NCBI RefSeq assembly: GCF_022829585.1
Contig: NZ_JAKSYC010000100.1
Location: 1-64,000 of the forward strand
Reading direction: 5' to 3'
Origin: Methylobacterium sp. J-026
GTDB lineage: Bacteria > Pseudomonadota > Alphaproteobacteria > Rhizobiales > Beijerinckiaceae
DNA length: 64,000 nt
The notes below the pieces were generated by a model. It ran no database searches. It saw only the letters and a program-made list of their open reading frames with translations, and was not told the DNA's origin. A program made the translations under genes and the position numbers. Of the stretch, positions 15,633 through 25,108 are shown piece after piece; position 1 is the first letter of the stretch; every line of letters begins with the position of its first letter.

Positions 15633-17704
15633 GCGGTGCTGACACTCCGGCCAAGGCGGCCCTCGCTGAGATCGATACGCTCAGCATCAACACGATCCGG
15701 ACGCTGGCGATCGACGCGGTGCAGAAGGCCAATTCCGGCCATGCCGGCGCGCCGATGGGCCTCGCCCCCGTGGCCTACACCCTCTGGAACCGCTACCTGC
15801 GCTACGACCCGGCGCACCCGCACTGGCCGAATCGCGACCGCTTCGTCCTGTCCTGCGGCCACGCCTCGATGCTGCTCTACGCGCTGCTGCATCTGGCCAA
15901 CGTCGCCGAGAGCGACGGCGGCAACGCCCCGGCGGTGGCGCTGGAGGACATCAAGAAGTTCCGCCAGCTCGACAGCCGCACGCCCGGCCATCCGGAATAC
16001 CATTTCACCACCGGCGTTGAGACCACCACCGGGCCCCTCGGCCAGGGCGTGGCCAACTCGGTCGGCATGGCGATGGGCAGCCGCTTCCTCGGCCAGCACC
16101 TCAACCGGCCGAACCTGCCGCTGTTCGACTACAACGTCTACGCGATCTGCTCGGACGGCGACCTGATGGAGGGTGTGGCCTCCGAGGCGGCGTCGCTGGC
16201 CGGCCACCTGCGGCTGGCCAACCTCTGCTGGATCTACGACGACAACACCGTCACCATCGAGGGCCACACCGAGCTGGCCTTCGGCGAGGAGGTCGCGACC
16301 CGCTTCCTGGCCTATGGCTGGCAGGTGCTCCGCGTCGCCGATGCCAACGATCTGCACGCGATCACCGGCTCGCTCGACACGTTCCTCGCCAGCCATGACC
16401 GGCCGACGCTGATCATCGTCAAGTCGGTGATCGGCTACGGCGCGCCGAACAAGCAGGGGACGTCCAAGGCCCATTCGGACGCGCTGGGCGTGGACGAGGT
16501 CAAGGGCGCCAAGCGCGCCTATGGCTGGCCGGAGGACGCCCAGTTCCTGGTCCCGGACGGCGTCCACGAGAACTTTCGCGATGGCATCGGTCAGCGCGGC
16601 GCTGCCCTCTACGACGCGTGGCAGGGCCTCCTGACCCAGGCCCGGGAGGCGGATGCCGCCCACGCCGAGGATCTCGCCGCCCTGCTGGAAGGGCGCCTGC
16701 CCGAGGGCTGGGACAAGGACATCCCGGTCTTCGAACCCGACGCTAAGGGGATGGCGACGCGCGAATCCTCCGGCAAGGTGCTCAACGCCATCGCGCAGCA
16801 CGTGCCGTTCATGCTCGGCGGCTCCGCTGACCTGGCCCCGTCCAACAAGTCGAACCTGACCTTCGAGGGCGCGGGCTCGTTCGGGCCGTTCTCGCCCGGC
16901 GGCCGCAACCTGCATTTCGGCGTGCGCGAGCACGCCATGGGGTCGATCGTGAACGGGCTCGGCCTCTCCGGCCTGCGCGCCTACGGGGCGACCTTCCTGG
17001 TCTTCGCCGACTACATGCGCCCGCCGATCCGGCTCGCCTCGCTCATGGAGCTCCCGGTCTTCCACATCTTCACCCACGACTCGATCGGCGTGGGCGAGGA
17101 CGGGCCGACCCACCAGCCGGTGGAACAGCTCCTGTCGCTGCGCTGCATCCCGGGTCTCGTCACCCTGCGTCCGGCCGACGCCAACGAGGTCGCCGAATCC
17201 TACCGGGTGATCTTCTCGCTCAAGAACCAGCCGGCCGTGCTGGCCCTCTCCCGCCAGCCGCTGCCGACCCTGGACCGCACCAAGTTCGGCGCGGCCTCCG
17301 GCACCGCCAAGGGCGGCTACGTGCTGGCCGATTGCGCGGGCACGCCGGAGGTGATCCTGCTCGGCTCGGGCTCCGAGGTGCAGCTGTGCGTCGGCGCCTA
17401 CGAGGCGCTGACGGCCGAGGGCGTGAAGGCCCGGGTGGTGTCGATGCCCTCCTGGGACCTGTTCGAGCGGCAGGACGAGGCCTACCGCCATGCGGTGCTG
17501 CCGCCGGCCGTCAAGGCGCGGGTCGCCGTCGAGCAGGGCAGCATCATCGGCTGGGACCGCTATGCCGGCTCCGAGGGCGCGATCATCGGTATGAGCACCT
17601 TCGGCGCCTCGGCGCCGATCAAGGATCTCCAGTCCAAGTTCGGCTTCACCCCCGAGAAGGTTCTGGAAGCCGCCAGGGCGCAGGTGGCCAAGCACAAGCG
17701 GTAA
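15629..17704 (+). CDS. tkt: transketolase
   Basis: 691 residues, full length. It transfers two-carbon ketol units between pentose phosphate pathway sugars using thiamine diphosphate. The TPP motif is GDGDLMEGVASEAASLAGHL followed by IYDDN (about residues 170-205), the N-terminus has NSGHAGAPMGLAPVAYTLW, and the pyrimidine-domain signature is GVREHAMGSIVNGLG (about 430). It overlaps the GH15 stop by 4 bases and is followed after a 230-base gap with a palindromic repeat by tal-pgi. The neighbouring GH15 and tal-pgi genes argue for central metabolism rather than the Calvin cycle. Confidence 0.97.
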   Translation: MSGADTPAKAALAEIDTLSINTIRTLAIDAVQKANSGHAGAPMGLAPVAYTLWNRYLRYDPAHPHWPNRDRFVLSCGHASMLLYALLHLANVAESDGGNAPAVALEDIKKFRQLDSRTPGHPEYHFTTGVETTTGPLGQGVANSVGMAMGSRFLGQHLNRPNLPLFDYNVYAICSDGDLMEGVASEAASLAGHLRLANLCWIYDDNTVTIEGHTELAFGEEVATRFLAYGWQVLRVADANDLHAITGSLDTFLASHDRPTLIIVKSVIGYGAPNKQGTSKAHSDALGVDEVKGAKRAYGWPEDAQFLVPDGVHENFRDGIGQRGAALYDAWQGLLTQAREADAAHAEDLAALLEGRLPEGWDKDIPVFEPDAKGMATRESSGKVLNAIAQHVPFMLGGSADLAPSNKSNLTFEGAGSFGPFSPGGRNLHFGVREHAMGSIVNGLGLSGLRAYGATFLVFADYMRPPIRLASLMELPVFHIFTHDSIGVGEDGPTHQPVEQLLSLRCIPGLVTLRPADANEVAESYRVIFSLKNQPAVLALSRQPLPTLDRTKFGAASGTAKGGYVLADCAGTPEVILLGSGSEVQLCVGAYEALTAEGVKARVVSMPSWDLFERQDEAYRHAVLPPAVKARVAVEQGSIIGWDRYAGSEGAIIGMSTFGASAPIKDLQSKFGFTPEKVLEAARAQVAKHKR

Positions 17705-17721
17705 TGACTGATACGCGACGG

Positions 17722-17895
17722 CCCCCTCCCCCCTCTGCGGGGGAGGGTGGCCCCCGAAGGGGGTCGGGAGAGGGGAGCGACGGTGCAGGATCGGGCATTG
17801 CCCTTCGTGCTGGTCACACCCTTTCCTGAAGCCGGGTTCCCCTCTCCCGACCCTCGCTGACGCGAGGGCCACCCTCCCCCGCAAAGGGGGGAGGG
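17722..17895. repeat. GC-rich palindromic intergenic repeat, copy 3
   Basis: The most complete copy: GCCCCCTCCCCCCTCTGCGG with GGGTCGGGAGAGGGGAGC on the left; CCCCTCTCCCGACCCTCGCTG with CCACCCTCCCCCGCAAAGGG on the right. The arms are inverted, so the whole unit can form a long hairpin. A central block (CCTGAAGCCGGG here) appears inverted in copy 1 (CCCGGCTTCCGG). It separates tkt from tal-pgi and may modulate read-through or mRNA stability. Confidence 0.8.
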
Positions 17896-17937
17896 AGGGC
17901 GCCCGGCAAAAAGCGGCACGCGAGACGAGGAAACGAC

Positions 17938-20784
17938 ATGAACGCGCTCAAGGCCCTGCACGACGAACAGGATCAAGCGGTCTGGCTCGATTTCGTGGCC
18001 CGCGGCTTCATCCAGAAGGGCGAGCTGAAGCGGCTCGTCGAGACGGACGGCCTGCGGGGCGTCACCTCCAACCCGTCGATCTTCGAGAAGGCGATCGGCC
18101 ACTCGGACGAGTACGATGCCAGCCTCCGGGCCGTGCAGGAGACCGGCGACAGCCGCGTGATCGATCTCTACGAGGGTCTGGCCATCGCCGATATCCAGGC
18201 GGCGGCCGACGTCCTCCGCCCGGTCTACGAGGCGAGCGACGGGGCCGACGGCTACGTCAGCCTGGAGGTCTCCCCCTATCTGGCGCTGGACACCGAGGAG
18301 ACGCTGACCGAGGCGCGGCGCCTGCACAAGGCAGTTTCGCGCGACAACCTGATGGTGAAGGTCCCGGCCACGCCCGAGGGCATCCCGGCGATCCGCCAGC
18401 TGACGGAAGAGGGCATCTCGATCAACGTCACCCTCCTGTTCTCGCAGGAGGCCTACGCGGCGGTGGCCCGCGCCTTCATCGACGGGCTCGACGCGCGGGC
18501 GAAGGCCGGCCACGACGTCTCACGGATCGCCAGCGTGGCGAGCTTCTTCATCAGCCGCATCGACGTGCTGGTCGACAAGCAGCTGGACGAGAAGATCGCG
18601 CAGGCCAACGACCCCGACGAGAAGCTCGCCCTGGAGCAGCTCAAGGGCAAGGTCGCGATCGCCAACGCCAAGCTCGCCTACCAGCGCTACAAGCGCATCT
18701 TCGCGGAGTCCAAGTGGACCGCGCTGGCCGAGAAGGGCGCCAAGGCGCAGCGGCTACTCTGGGCCTCCACGGGGGTGAAGAACAAGGCCTATTCCGACGT
18801 GCTCTACGTCGAGGAACTGATCGGCCCGAACACCGTCAACACCATGCCGCCCGCCACCATGGACGCGTTCCGCGACCATGGCACCGCGCGGGCGACCATC
18901 GAGGAGGACGTGCCGGGGGCCGAAGCCGTGATGGCCCGCCTCGCCCGGGCGGGCATCGACATCGAGGCGGTGGCCGAGCAGCTGGTGCGCGAGGGCGTGC
19001 AGCTCTTCATCGACGCGGCCGACAACCTCCTGGGCGCGGTCGCGGGCAAGCGTGCCGCGCTCCTGGGTCACCGGCTCGACGGCCAGACCCTCGTGATGGA
19101 CGACACGCTGGCGGCCGAGGCGAAGAAGACCGTCGAGTCCTGGCGCGCCAGCGGCTCGATCCGCCGCCTCTGGGCGGGGGACGCCTCGGTCTGGTCCGGG
19201 CACGACGAGGCGCGCTGGCTCGGCTGGCTCCACATCGTCGAGGAGGAGCTGGAGAAGGCCGCCGACTACGCCGCCTTCTCGGACTGGGTCAGGGCGGAGG
19301 GCTTCACCGACGCCGTCGTGCTGGGCATGGGCGGGTCGAGCCTCGGCCCGGAGGTTCTGAGCCTGACCTACGGCCCGCGCGAGGGCTTCCCGAAGCTCCA
19401 GATCCTCGATTCCACCCATCCCGATCAGGTGCGCGCCCTCGAGGCGGGCATCGATCTCGGGAAGACGCTGTTCATCGTCGCGTCCAAGTCCGGCTCGACG
19501 CTGGAGCCGAACGTGTTCCGCGACTACTTCCTGGGGCGGGTGAAGGAGACCCTCGGCGACCGGGCCGGCGATCACTTCGTCGCCGTCACCGATCCCGGCT
19601 CAGACATGGAGCGTGCGGCGCAGGCTGATCGGTTCAAGAAAATCTTCTACGGGGTGAAGCAGATCGGCGGGCGCTACTCGGTGCTCTCGGCCTTCGGACT
19701 CGTCCCGGCCGCCGCCATGGGGCTCGACGTCAAGGCGCTCCTCGAGACAGCGCGCATCATGGTCCGTTCCTGCGGCCCGGCCGTGCCGCCGTCCCAGAAT
19801 CCGGGCGTGCTGCTCGGCACCGCCCTGGGCGCGGCGGCGCTCGCCGGGCGCGACAAGGTGACGGTCGTCGCCTCGCCGCCGCTCGCGAGCTTCGGCGCCT
19901 GGGCCGAGCAGCTCATCGCCGAATCGACCGGCAAGCAGGGCAAGGGCCTCGTGCCGGTGGACGGCGAGCCGGTCGGCGTCCCCGCGGTCTACGGACGCGA
20001 CCGGTTCTTCCTCTACCTGCGCCTCGACGGGCATGCCGAGGCGGCGCAGGACGAAGCCCTGCGTGCCCTGGAGCGGGACGGTCACCCGATCGCCCGCATC
20101 ACCCTCGATTCCATCGAGCAGATGCCCCAGGAATTCTACCGCCTGGAGATGGCCACCGCCGTGGCCGGCGCGGTGCTCGGCATCAACCCGTTCGACCAGC
20201 CCGACGTCGAGGCCAGCAAGGTCGAGACCAAGAAGCTGTTCGCGGAGGCCGAAGCCAAGGGCGCCCTCCCCGGGGAGACGCCGCTCTTCGAGGATGACGC
20301 GCTCGCCCTGTACGCCGACCCGCAGAATGCCGAGAGCCTGAAGGCGGCGCCCGAGGGGCTTGCGGCGGCGCTCAAGGCCCAGCTCGCCCGGCTCAAGGAC
20401 GGCGAATATCTCGCGCTGCTGGCCTACGTGCCCCGCGACGCCGACACGGCGGCGATCCTTCAAGAGGCGCGGATCGCGGTGCGCGACGCGCGCAAGGTCG
20501 CGACCTGCCTGGAATTCGGGCCGCGGTTCCTGCACTCGACGGGACAGGCCTACAAGGGCGGCCCGAACACCGGCGTGTTCCTGCAGATCACCTCCGAGCC
20601 GGCTCAGGACCTGCCAATCCCCGGCCGGTCCCTGGGCTTCGCCACGGTGGTGGCCGCGCAGGCGCGCGGCGACTTCGCCGTGCTCGCCGAGCGCGGACGG
20701 CGGGCGCTGCGGGTCCACATCAAGGGCGATCTCGGTGCCGGTCTGAAGCGGGTTGCGGCGGCGCTGAAGGCGGCGGTTGCGTAG
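17938..20784 (+). CDS. tal-pgi: bifunctional transaldolase/glucose-6-phosphate isomerase
   Basis: 948 residues. Residues 1 to about 370 are transaldolase: GLRGVTSNPSIFEKAIG near residue 40, and the Schiff-base lysine in LMVKVPATPEG near 140. Residues about 390-948 are phosphoglucose isomerase: VLGMGGSSLGPEVL and the SIS-type KSGSTLEPN loop. The fusion links sedoheptulose-7-phosphate/erythrose-4-phosphate exchange to fructose-6-phosphate/glucose-6-phosphate interconversion; such fusions are known in several alphaproteobacteria and others. The start ATG has a GAGG seven bases upstream. It sits between tkt and gnd. Confidence 0.95.
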   Translation: MNALKALHDEQDQAVWLDFVARGFIQKGELKRLVETDGLRGVTSNPSIFEKAIGHSDEYDASLRAVQETGDSRVIDLYEGLAIADIQAAADVLRPVYEASDGADGYVSLEVSPYLALDTEETLTEARRLHKAVSRDNLMVKVPATPEGIPAIRQLTEEGISINVTLLFSQEAYAAVARAFIDGLDARAKAGHDVSRIASVASFFISRIDVLVDKQLDEKIAQANDPDEKLALEQLKGKVAIANAKLAYQRYKRIFAESKWTALAEKGAKAQRLLWASTGVKNKAYSDVLYVEELIGPNTVNTMPPATMDAFRDHGTARATIEEDVPGAEAVMARLARAGIDIEAVAEQLVREGVQLFIDAADNLLGAVAGKRAALLGHRLDGQTLVMDDTLAAEAKKTVESWRASGSIRRLWAGDASVWSGHDEARWLGWLHIVEEELEKAADYAAFSDWVRAEGFTDAVVLGMGGSSLGPEVLSLTYGPREGFPKLQILDSTHPDQVRALEAGIDLGKTLFIVASKSGSTLEPNVFRDYFLGRVKETLGDRAGDHFVAVTDPGSDMERAAQADRFKKIFYGVKQIGGRYSVLSAFGLVPAAAMGLDVKALLETARIMVRSCGPAVPPSQNPGVLLGTALGAAALAGRDKVTVVASPPLASFGAWAEQLIAESTGKQGKGLVPVDGEPVGVPAVYGRDRFFLYLRLDGHAEAAQDEALRALERDGHPIARITLDSIEQMPQEFYRLEMATAVAGAVLGINPFDQPDVEASKVETKKLFAEAEAKGALPGETPLFEDDALALYADPQNAESLKAAPEGLAAALKAQLARLKDGEYLALLAYVPRDADTAAILQEARIAVRDARKVATCLEFGPRFLHSTGQAYKGGPNTGVFLQITSEPAQDLPIPGRSLGFATVVAAQARGDFAVLAERGRRALRVHIKGDLGAGLKRVAAALKAAVA

Positions 20785-20795
20785 GTCCCCTCAGG

Positions 20796-20830
20796 CCCCT
20801 CCCTGCCCTCAGCGCCCTGCGGGGGGAGGG
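20796..20830 (+). terminator. stem-loop after tal-pgi
   Basis: CCCCTCCC and GGGGAGGG form a perfect 8-bp stem 11 bases after the tal-pgi stop, with a 19-base loop that can fold further. No T tract follows, so it is a weak intrinsic terminator at best. It resembles one arm of the palindromic repeats and may instead be a degenerate copy. The remaining bases to gnd hold no gene. Confidence 0.35.
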
Positions 20831-21000
20831 AGAGGCTCTGGGATTGGCCCGTCATAGGGAGCCGCCGCCAAATCAGGCGCCCTGAGCCATAGGGAGAGCC
20901 GGGGGTGGTTCCGGACTGAACAGGACGGTGCCGCCAGCCGCACCATCACCCCAGTCCGCTCTCCGCAACGGGGAGGGGAAACCCCGAGGAGACCACGGCA

Positions 21001-21978
<978 letters not shown>

Positions 21979-21987
21979 GGGCACCCC

Positions 21988-22713
21988 ATGAGCCTTCCCG
22001 CCGGCACCCATATCCTGCCCGACCCGCAGGCGGTCGCCCGCGCGGCGGCCGAGCGGCTGATCGCGGCCTGCGGCGAGAACCACTCCGAGCGGATCGCGAT
22101 CTGCCTGTCCGGTGGATCGACCCCGAAGGTGCTCTACGGTCTGCTCGCCGGGCCCGACTGGGCCGGGCGCGTGCCCTGGGAGCGGATCCACTGGTTCTTC
22201 GGGGATGACCGCGTCGTCCCCTGGGACGACCCGCGCAGCAACGTCCGGATGGTCCGCGAGGCGTTCGGCCACGGCTCCCGGATCGCGCCGACGCACCTGC
22301 ATTTCATCCCCTCCGACGCGGGGGCGGAGATCGGTGCCCGCGCCTACGAGCGCACGCTGCTGGACTTCTATGGCGCCGACGGCCTCGCGCCGGACCGGCC
22401 GCTGTTCGACCTCGTCCTGCTGGGCCTCGGCGAGGACGGGCACACCGCCTCGCTGTTCCCCGGCAAGCCGGCGGTGGACGAGGCGCGGCGACTGGTCGCC
22501 CCCGTGCCGGAGGCCGGCCTCGCCCCCTTCGTGCCGCGCATCACCCTGACTGTCCCGGCGCTCGCCTCCGCCCGGCACGTGCTGTTCCTGGTCACCGGCG
22601 CGGGCAAGCGGGCGCCCCTCGCCCGCCTCGCCGCCGGGGAGGACCTACCGGCGGGCCGCGTGACCGGCGCGGGCGCGGTGGCCTGGCTGCTCGACGCCGC
22701 GGCCGCGGGCTGA
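21988..22713 (+). CDS. pgl: 6-phosphogluconolactonase
   Basis: 241 residues, typical length. Family motifs: CLSGGSTPKVLYGLL (about residue 38), FFGDDRVVPWDDPRSN (about 72) and LLGLGEDGHTASLFPG (about 150). It hydrolyses 6-phosphogluconolactone to 6-phosphogluconate, the step before Gnd, whose gene ends 9 bases upstream. The usual operon partner glucose-6-phosphate dehydrogenase (zwf) is not in this cluster. Confidence 0.95.
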   Translation: MSLPAGTHILPDPQAVARAAAERLIAACGENHSERIAICLSGGSTPKVLYGLLAGPDWAGRVPWERIHWFFGDDRVVPWDDPRSNVRMVREAFGHGSRIAPTHLHFIPSDAGAEIGARAYERTLLDFYGADGLAPDRPLFDLVLLGLGEDGHTASLFPGKPAVDEARRLVAPVPEAGLAPFVPRITLTVPALASARHVLFLVTGAGKRAPLARLAAGEDLPAGRVTGAGAVAWLLDAAAAG

Positions 22714-22827
22714 CCTCCGGCCGCCGCCGATACGCTCTGGCAAGTTCGCCGCATTATCCTACACTGAACCGAAGCGCCGCACCGTCCGAGTGCGGCGCCG
22801 ACTTCGCACACGGTCACGTCGGGTGAG

Positions 22828-23898
22828 ATGCACGCGGGCACCCTCGTCCTCTACACCGACCAGCCCCAGGGCCGCGCCGACCTCGTGCGCGCCCTCGAGC
22901 AGATCGCCCCCTGTGCGGTCCTGCGGGCTGCCGAGGGGCCGCCCCCCGGCCCCTGCCTCGCCCTCATCGCCGACCTCGACCTGTTGCAGCCCTCGCCGCT
23001 CATCGGCCTGCGGGCCCTGATCGCGGCCACCCCCGCCCTGCCCCGCGTCTTCCTGATGCGCAGCATGGGCGAACGGAGCCTGTCGGCGGCGCGCGGTCTG
23101 GGCGGGCGGCTCTGCCTGCCCATGGACACGCCGGTCGAGACCGTGATGGAGGCCCTCCGGGCGCAGCTCCAGCCCGGGGACGCAACGCGCAGGTCGGTCC
23201 GGTCGAAGGCCGGGGAGGCGCTGGTCGTCCAGGCCGCCGACGCGGCGGGCGCGGTCATCGCCGACCTGCTCGACGCCGCGCGCCGGTCCGGAACCGTCGA
23301 TGCCGCACGCCTCGACGCGGGACTGGACCCGATCCTCGGGGCGATCCGCGCGGGCGGCCTCGCATCCTGGCTCGAGACCGTGCGCGCCTACGACGACGCC
23401 ACCTACCAGCATTGCCTGCTGGTGGCGGGCCTCGCCGCGGCCTTCGCCATCGACCTCGGCTTCTCGGAGGCGGACCGCCAGCAACTCGTGCGCGCCGCCC
23501 TCGTCCACGATGTCGGCAAGGCCAAGATCCCCCTGGCGATCCTGAACAAACCGGGCCCCCTCGATGCGGACGAGCGCGCCGTGATGCGCGCGCACCCGGC
23601 CCTGGGCCACGCGATCCTCGTCCACGCGGGCGGGTTCGACGAGGCCGTGCTCACCGTGGTCCGCCACCACCACGAGATGCTCGACGGTTCGGGCTATCCG
23701 GACGGGCTGCTAGACGATGCCATCCCCGATATCGTCCGGCTCATCACCGTCTGCGACGTCTACGCGGCCCTGGTGGAACGCCGCCCGTACCGGCCGCCGA
23801 TGTCGGCCGCCGAGGCCATGGGGATCCTCCGCGGCATGGACAGCAAGCTCGACCGGATCCTGGTCGACGCCTTCGAGCGGTCCGTCGCCGGGTCCTGA
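22828..23898 (+). CDS. HD-GYP domain protein, probable cyclic-di-GMP phosphodiesterase
   Basis: 356 residues. The N-terminal 110 residues resemble a degenerate receiver domain (GTLVLYTDQPQGRADLVRAL) without the usual phospho-acceptor pattern. The C-terminal domain (about 185-345) is HD-GYP: HCLLVAGL, VHDVGKAKIP (the metal-binding HD), HPALGHAIL, and HHHEMLDGSGYPDGL with the diagnostic GYP. HD-GYP proteins hydrolyse c-di-GMP to GMP and control motility or biofilm. Its neighbours give no signalling partner, although three chemoreceptor genes occur later in the window. Confidence 0.9.
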   Translation: MHAGTLVLYTDQPQGRADLVRALEQIAPCAVLRAAEGPPPGPCLALIADLDLLQPSPLIGLRALIAATPALPRVFLMRSMGERSLSAARGLGGRLCLPMDTPVETVMEALRAQLQPGDATRRSVRSKAGEALVVQAADAAGAVIADLLDAARRSGTVDAARLDAGLDPILGAIRAGGLASWLETVRAYDDATYQHCLLVAGLAAAFAIDLGFSEADRQQLVRAALVHDVGKAKIPLAILNKPGPLDADERAVMRAHPALGHAILVHAGGFDEAVLTVVRHHHEMLDGSGYPDGLLDDAIPDIVRLITVCDVYAALVERRPYRPPMSAAEAMGILRGMDSKLDRILVDAFERSVAGS

Positions 23899-24083
23899 TC
23901 CTTCGGCGTGGCGACGGCGGTCCACACCCTGCCGGGCCCGCGCAATCACGTTTCTCGCAGAGGCCGGATCACGCAATGGCGGCGCCGCAAACGACGGTCT
24001 CGGCGTGAAGAACGCAAACATCTGCCGGCCGGCACGCGATAAGATCTTTTCAGTCCCAACGAGCGGGGCGCAGGAGATCCCCG

Positions 24084-24605
24084 ATGGTGCCGTCGATCAC
24101 GTCCGCCGCTGTCGAGGCGATGATGTCGGATCTCGCGGGATCGGCCCGCCGCGCGCCCGAGGCCTATCTCGCCGCCGCCCGGTCGACGCTGCTGCGCATC
24201 CTGTCCCGGCCTGAACTGCTCGACCCATCGCGGCTGGTCGGCCGGGGCGAGGGCCTGAGCCGCAACCTGCTGTTCGGCACGGAGGCGATCAGCGTCTGGG
24301 CGATGGTCTGGCCACCCGGCGTCGCGACGCCGGTCCACGACCACCATTGCTCATGCTGTTTCGGCCTGCTGCGCGGTGCCCTGCGCGAGACCTGGTACCG
24401 GCCGATCAGCGACACCCACGCGGTGGCGACCCTGGACGCCGTCCGCCAGCCCGGCTTCGTCGCCTGCATGATGCCGTCCGGGCCGAACCTGCACCGGATC
24501 GCCAATGACGGACCGGAGGCGGCCGTGTCGATCCACGTCTACGGCTACGATCACCGGGTGCAGGCCTCCTCGATCCACCGGACCTACGAGATCGCCGAGG
24601 GCTGA
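24084..24605 (+). CDS. cysteine dioxygenase-like cupin protein
   Basis: 173 residues, double-stranded beta-helix. The metal-binding segment is PPGVATPVHDHHCSCCFGLLRG (about residues 73-94), with a later GPNLHRIAND histidine, an arrangement seen in thiol dioxygenases (cysteine or 3-mercaptopropionate). A C-terminal IHVYGYDHR matches the conserved tyrosine region. It would oxidise a small thiol to a sulfinate with Fe(II) and O2; the substrate is not determinable here. ATG 24084 has GGAG eight bases upstream. It converges on the Lrp regulator gene. Confidence 0.8.
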   Translation: MVPSITSAAVEAMMSDLAGSARRAPEAYLAAARSTLLRILSRPELLDPSRLVGRGEGLSRNLLFGTEAISVWAMVWPPGVATPVHDHHCSCCFGLLRGALRETWYRPISDTHAVATLDAVRQPGFVACMMPSGPNLHRIANDGPEAAVSIHVYGYDHRVQASSIHRTYEIAEG

Positions 24606-24623
24606 CGGGCGGGGCCGGCCCGC

Positions 24624-25085
24624 TCAGGCCATGTAGAGCGTCGGGACGGCGGTCGTGTACTTCATCTCCTCCATGGCGATGGAGGAGGACAGGTTCGAGA
24701 AGTCGAGCTTGGCGATGAGCCGCTGGTAGACGGCGTCGTAGGCCTCGATATCGGGCACCACGATGCGCAGCAGGTAGTCGATCTCGCCGGTGAGGCGCCA
24801 CGCCTCGACGATCTCGGGGAAATCGGCGACGATCCGCCGGAACGCCTCGGACCAGTCGGCGGCGTGGCGCGGCGCCTTGACGGCCACGAACACCGTCGTC
24901 GGGACATTGACCTTGCGGCGGTCGACCAGCGCGACCCGGCGCCGGATCACGCCCGTCGCTTCGAGCTTCTTCACCCGCCGCCAGCACGGCGCCGCGCTGA
25001 TGCCGACCCGCTCGGCGAGTTCGGCCACGGGGAGCGTGGCATCCTGCTGGAGGATGTCCAGGATCTTCCGGTCCACCGCGTCCAT
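24624..25085 (-). CDS. Lrp/AsnC family transcriptional regulator
   Basis: 153 residues. The N-terminal winged helix-turn-helix (MDAVDRKILDILQQDATLPVAELAERVGISAAPCWRRVKKLE) is followed by an RAM/AsnC ligand-binding domain (about 70-150: TVFVAVKAPR ... GEIDYLLRIVV). Such proteins sense amino acids and form octameric rings around DNA. It begins 23 bases after the dcd stop on the same strand, so the two are probably cotranscribed. The target genes cannot be identified here. Confidence 0.92.
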   Translation of the reverse strand: MDAVDRKILDILQQDATLPVAELAERVGISAAPCWRRVKKLEATGVIRRRVALVDRRKVNVPTTVFVAVKAPRHAADWSEAFRRIVADFPEIVEAWRLTGEIDYLLRIVVPDIEAYDAVYQRLIAKLDFSNLSSSIAMEEMKYTTAVPTLYMA

Positions 25086-25108
25086 GCGATCGATGCGTCC
25101 GGCTGGCG

